Assembly: GCA_902712845.1 (NCBI GenBank)
Contig: LR743504.1
Location: forward strand, 3,012,001 to 3,076,000
Direction of reading: 5' to 3'
Length of the DNA stretch: 64,000 nt
From: Methylobacterium bullatum
GTDB lineage: Bacteria; Pseudomonadota; Alphaproteobacteria; Rhizobiales; Beijerinckiaceae
This document shows positions 63,447 to 64,000 of this stretch, piece by piece (positions within the stretch are counted from its first letter, which is position 1; every line of letters begins with the position of its first letter). Both the position numbers and the translations under genes were made by a program. Below the pieces are notes generated by a model. It did not search any database, was not told where the DNA came from, and saw only the letters and a program-made list of their open reading frames with translations.

Positions 63447-63786
63447 GCTCTTCACTCCTGTATCTGTGAAATTTCGGATATACGATGTCCGGCGCCATCA
63501 GGCTCACGCTAAGTCTCGGAAACGTTTTTTGGTTTCACTGTGGACTTCAGTAATTTCTGCTGAGCTCGTCCTTCGTTCACCGTATTTTTATCACCGACCG
63601 GGCCGCCGATAGCTTACTTCACTGAAACTTCGAGCGCTTCAGCCGTAGTGGCAGCCTCGAACTCGCTCATGCATCGATCCGAATACCTAGCTGGCCGGAC
63701 CTGCATCTCTTGCGGTTCAGTCCTCCCAAGTTGGCGCGTATCGACGACCGATCAATGATGCATTCGTACCGGTAGAGCGATTTTAT
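63447..63786 (+). other. Intergenic stretch, no supported gene
   Basis: About 340 nt with lower GC than the genes on both sides. It should hold the promoter of the CsbD-like gene. No clear EcfG-type GGAAC/CGTT pair was found by eye. Confidence 0.4.
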
Positions 63787-64000
63787 TTAACTGGCCGAGC
63801 CCACAGGGAACCCGTTGTCCCGCCCCCAGACGATGGCCTCGGATCGCTTGTGCACGCCCAGTTTCCGGTAAAGGGCGGCGGCATGATTCCGCACCGTGTT
63901 GCGTGACAGGGTCAGACGCTTGGCGATGGCATCGTCACCAAGCCCCGAGCAGATGAGATCGAGGATCTGCCGTTCGCGGACCGTCATGTTCGGGGCGACG
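63787..64000 (-). CDS. LuxR-type regulator, C-terminal part
   Basis: The frame is open to the window edge. It encodes the LuxR/NarL HTH: LTVRE-type start (MTVRERQILDLICSGLGDDAI), AKRLTLSRNTVRNHAAALYRKLGV, then HKRSEAIVWGRDNG. The N-terminal domain lies outside the window, so whether it is a response regulator cannot be seen. Confidence 0.85.
   Translation of the reverse strand, partial: VAPNMTVRERQILDLICSGLGDDAIAKRLTLSRNTVRNHAAALYRKLGVHKRSEAIVWGRDNGFPVGSAS

Overview
The window is very GC-rich, compactly coded DNA. The gene content (periplasmic sulfite dehydrogenase pair, tandem CsbD-like stress proteins, a TAXI-type binding protein, several heavy-metal efflux operons) suggests an alphaproteobacterium of the Hyphomicrobiales, probably Methylobacterium or Methylorubrum. 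This is inferred from gene families only; there is no rRNA or other phylogenetic marker here. Most of the window looks like accessory DNA: stacked metal, metalloid and sulfite resistance modules, a phage-like integrated element, and debris of insertion sequences and broken genes.

Layout. 0.07-4.5 kb (minus): a three-gene set made of a TIR-domain protein, a DUF2235 alpha/beta hydrolase with membrane segments, and an OLD-like ABC ATPase/TOPRIM protein. It looks like an immune operon and is the best candidate for an undescribed system. 4.65-5.07 kb: a damaged RelE/ParE-type toxin gene. 5.2-9.8 kb: arsenic cluster 1 (arsH divergent from arsR-arsC-arsC-arsB-MFS). 9.8-15.4 kb: Cus-type RND operon with small periplasmic accessory proteins. 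15.4-16.9 kb: a response-regulator remnant, an intact single-domain response regulator and a histidine phosphatase. 17.1-27.2 kb: sulfite detoxification module (YeiH and TDT exporters, SorA-like/SorB-like periplasmic pair, beta-propeller protein, second sulfite oxidase-fold enzyme) next to an operon of COG4315 protein, ECF sigma, anti-sigma, LysR and DUF202. Three sites with the same -35/-10 words and a 14-nt spacer tie the sigma operon to sorA and the propeller gene. 27.7-31.8 kb: a pbr-like lead module (PAP2 phosphatase, LspA, P1B ATPase, MerR regulator with a clear operator). 31.8-42.1 kb: Czc-type module (czcA, czcB, small His-rich secreted proteins, two-component system, CDF exporter, CDF fragment).

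42.4-42.9 kb holds two decayed transposase fragments (ISL3 and IS3 types). From about 43 to 55.7 kb lies a phage-like element: a polymerase-like protein with palm motifs, an alternating palindromic repeat array beside it, a truncated ParB-like domain, a phage structural-like protein, a repressor-like gene next to a large inverted-repeat operator, many short hypotheticals, and a tyrosine integrase abutting the 3' half of a tRNA-Gly(TCC) sequence, which I read as one attachment end. The other end is not visible in the window.

56.1-59.0 kb is a second, inverted and diverged arsenic cluster lacking the low-molecular-weight ArsC. 59.5-64 kb has a TAXI-type membrane-anchored binding protein, CsbD-like and membrane proteins typical of envelope/osmotic stress, and the C-terminal part of a LuxR-type regulator cut by the window edge.
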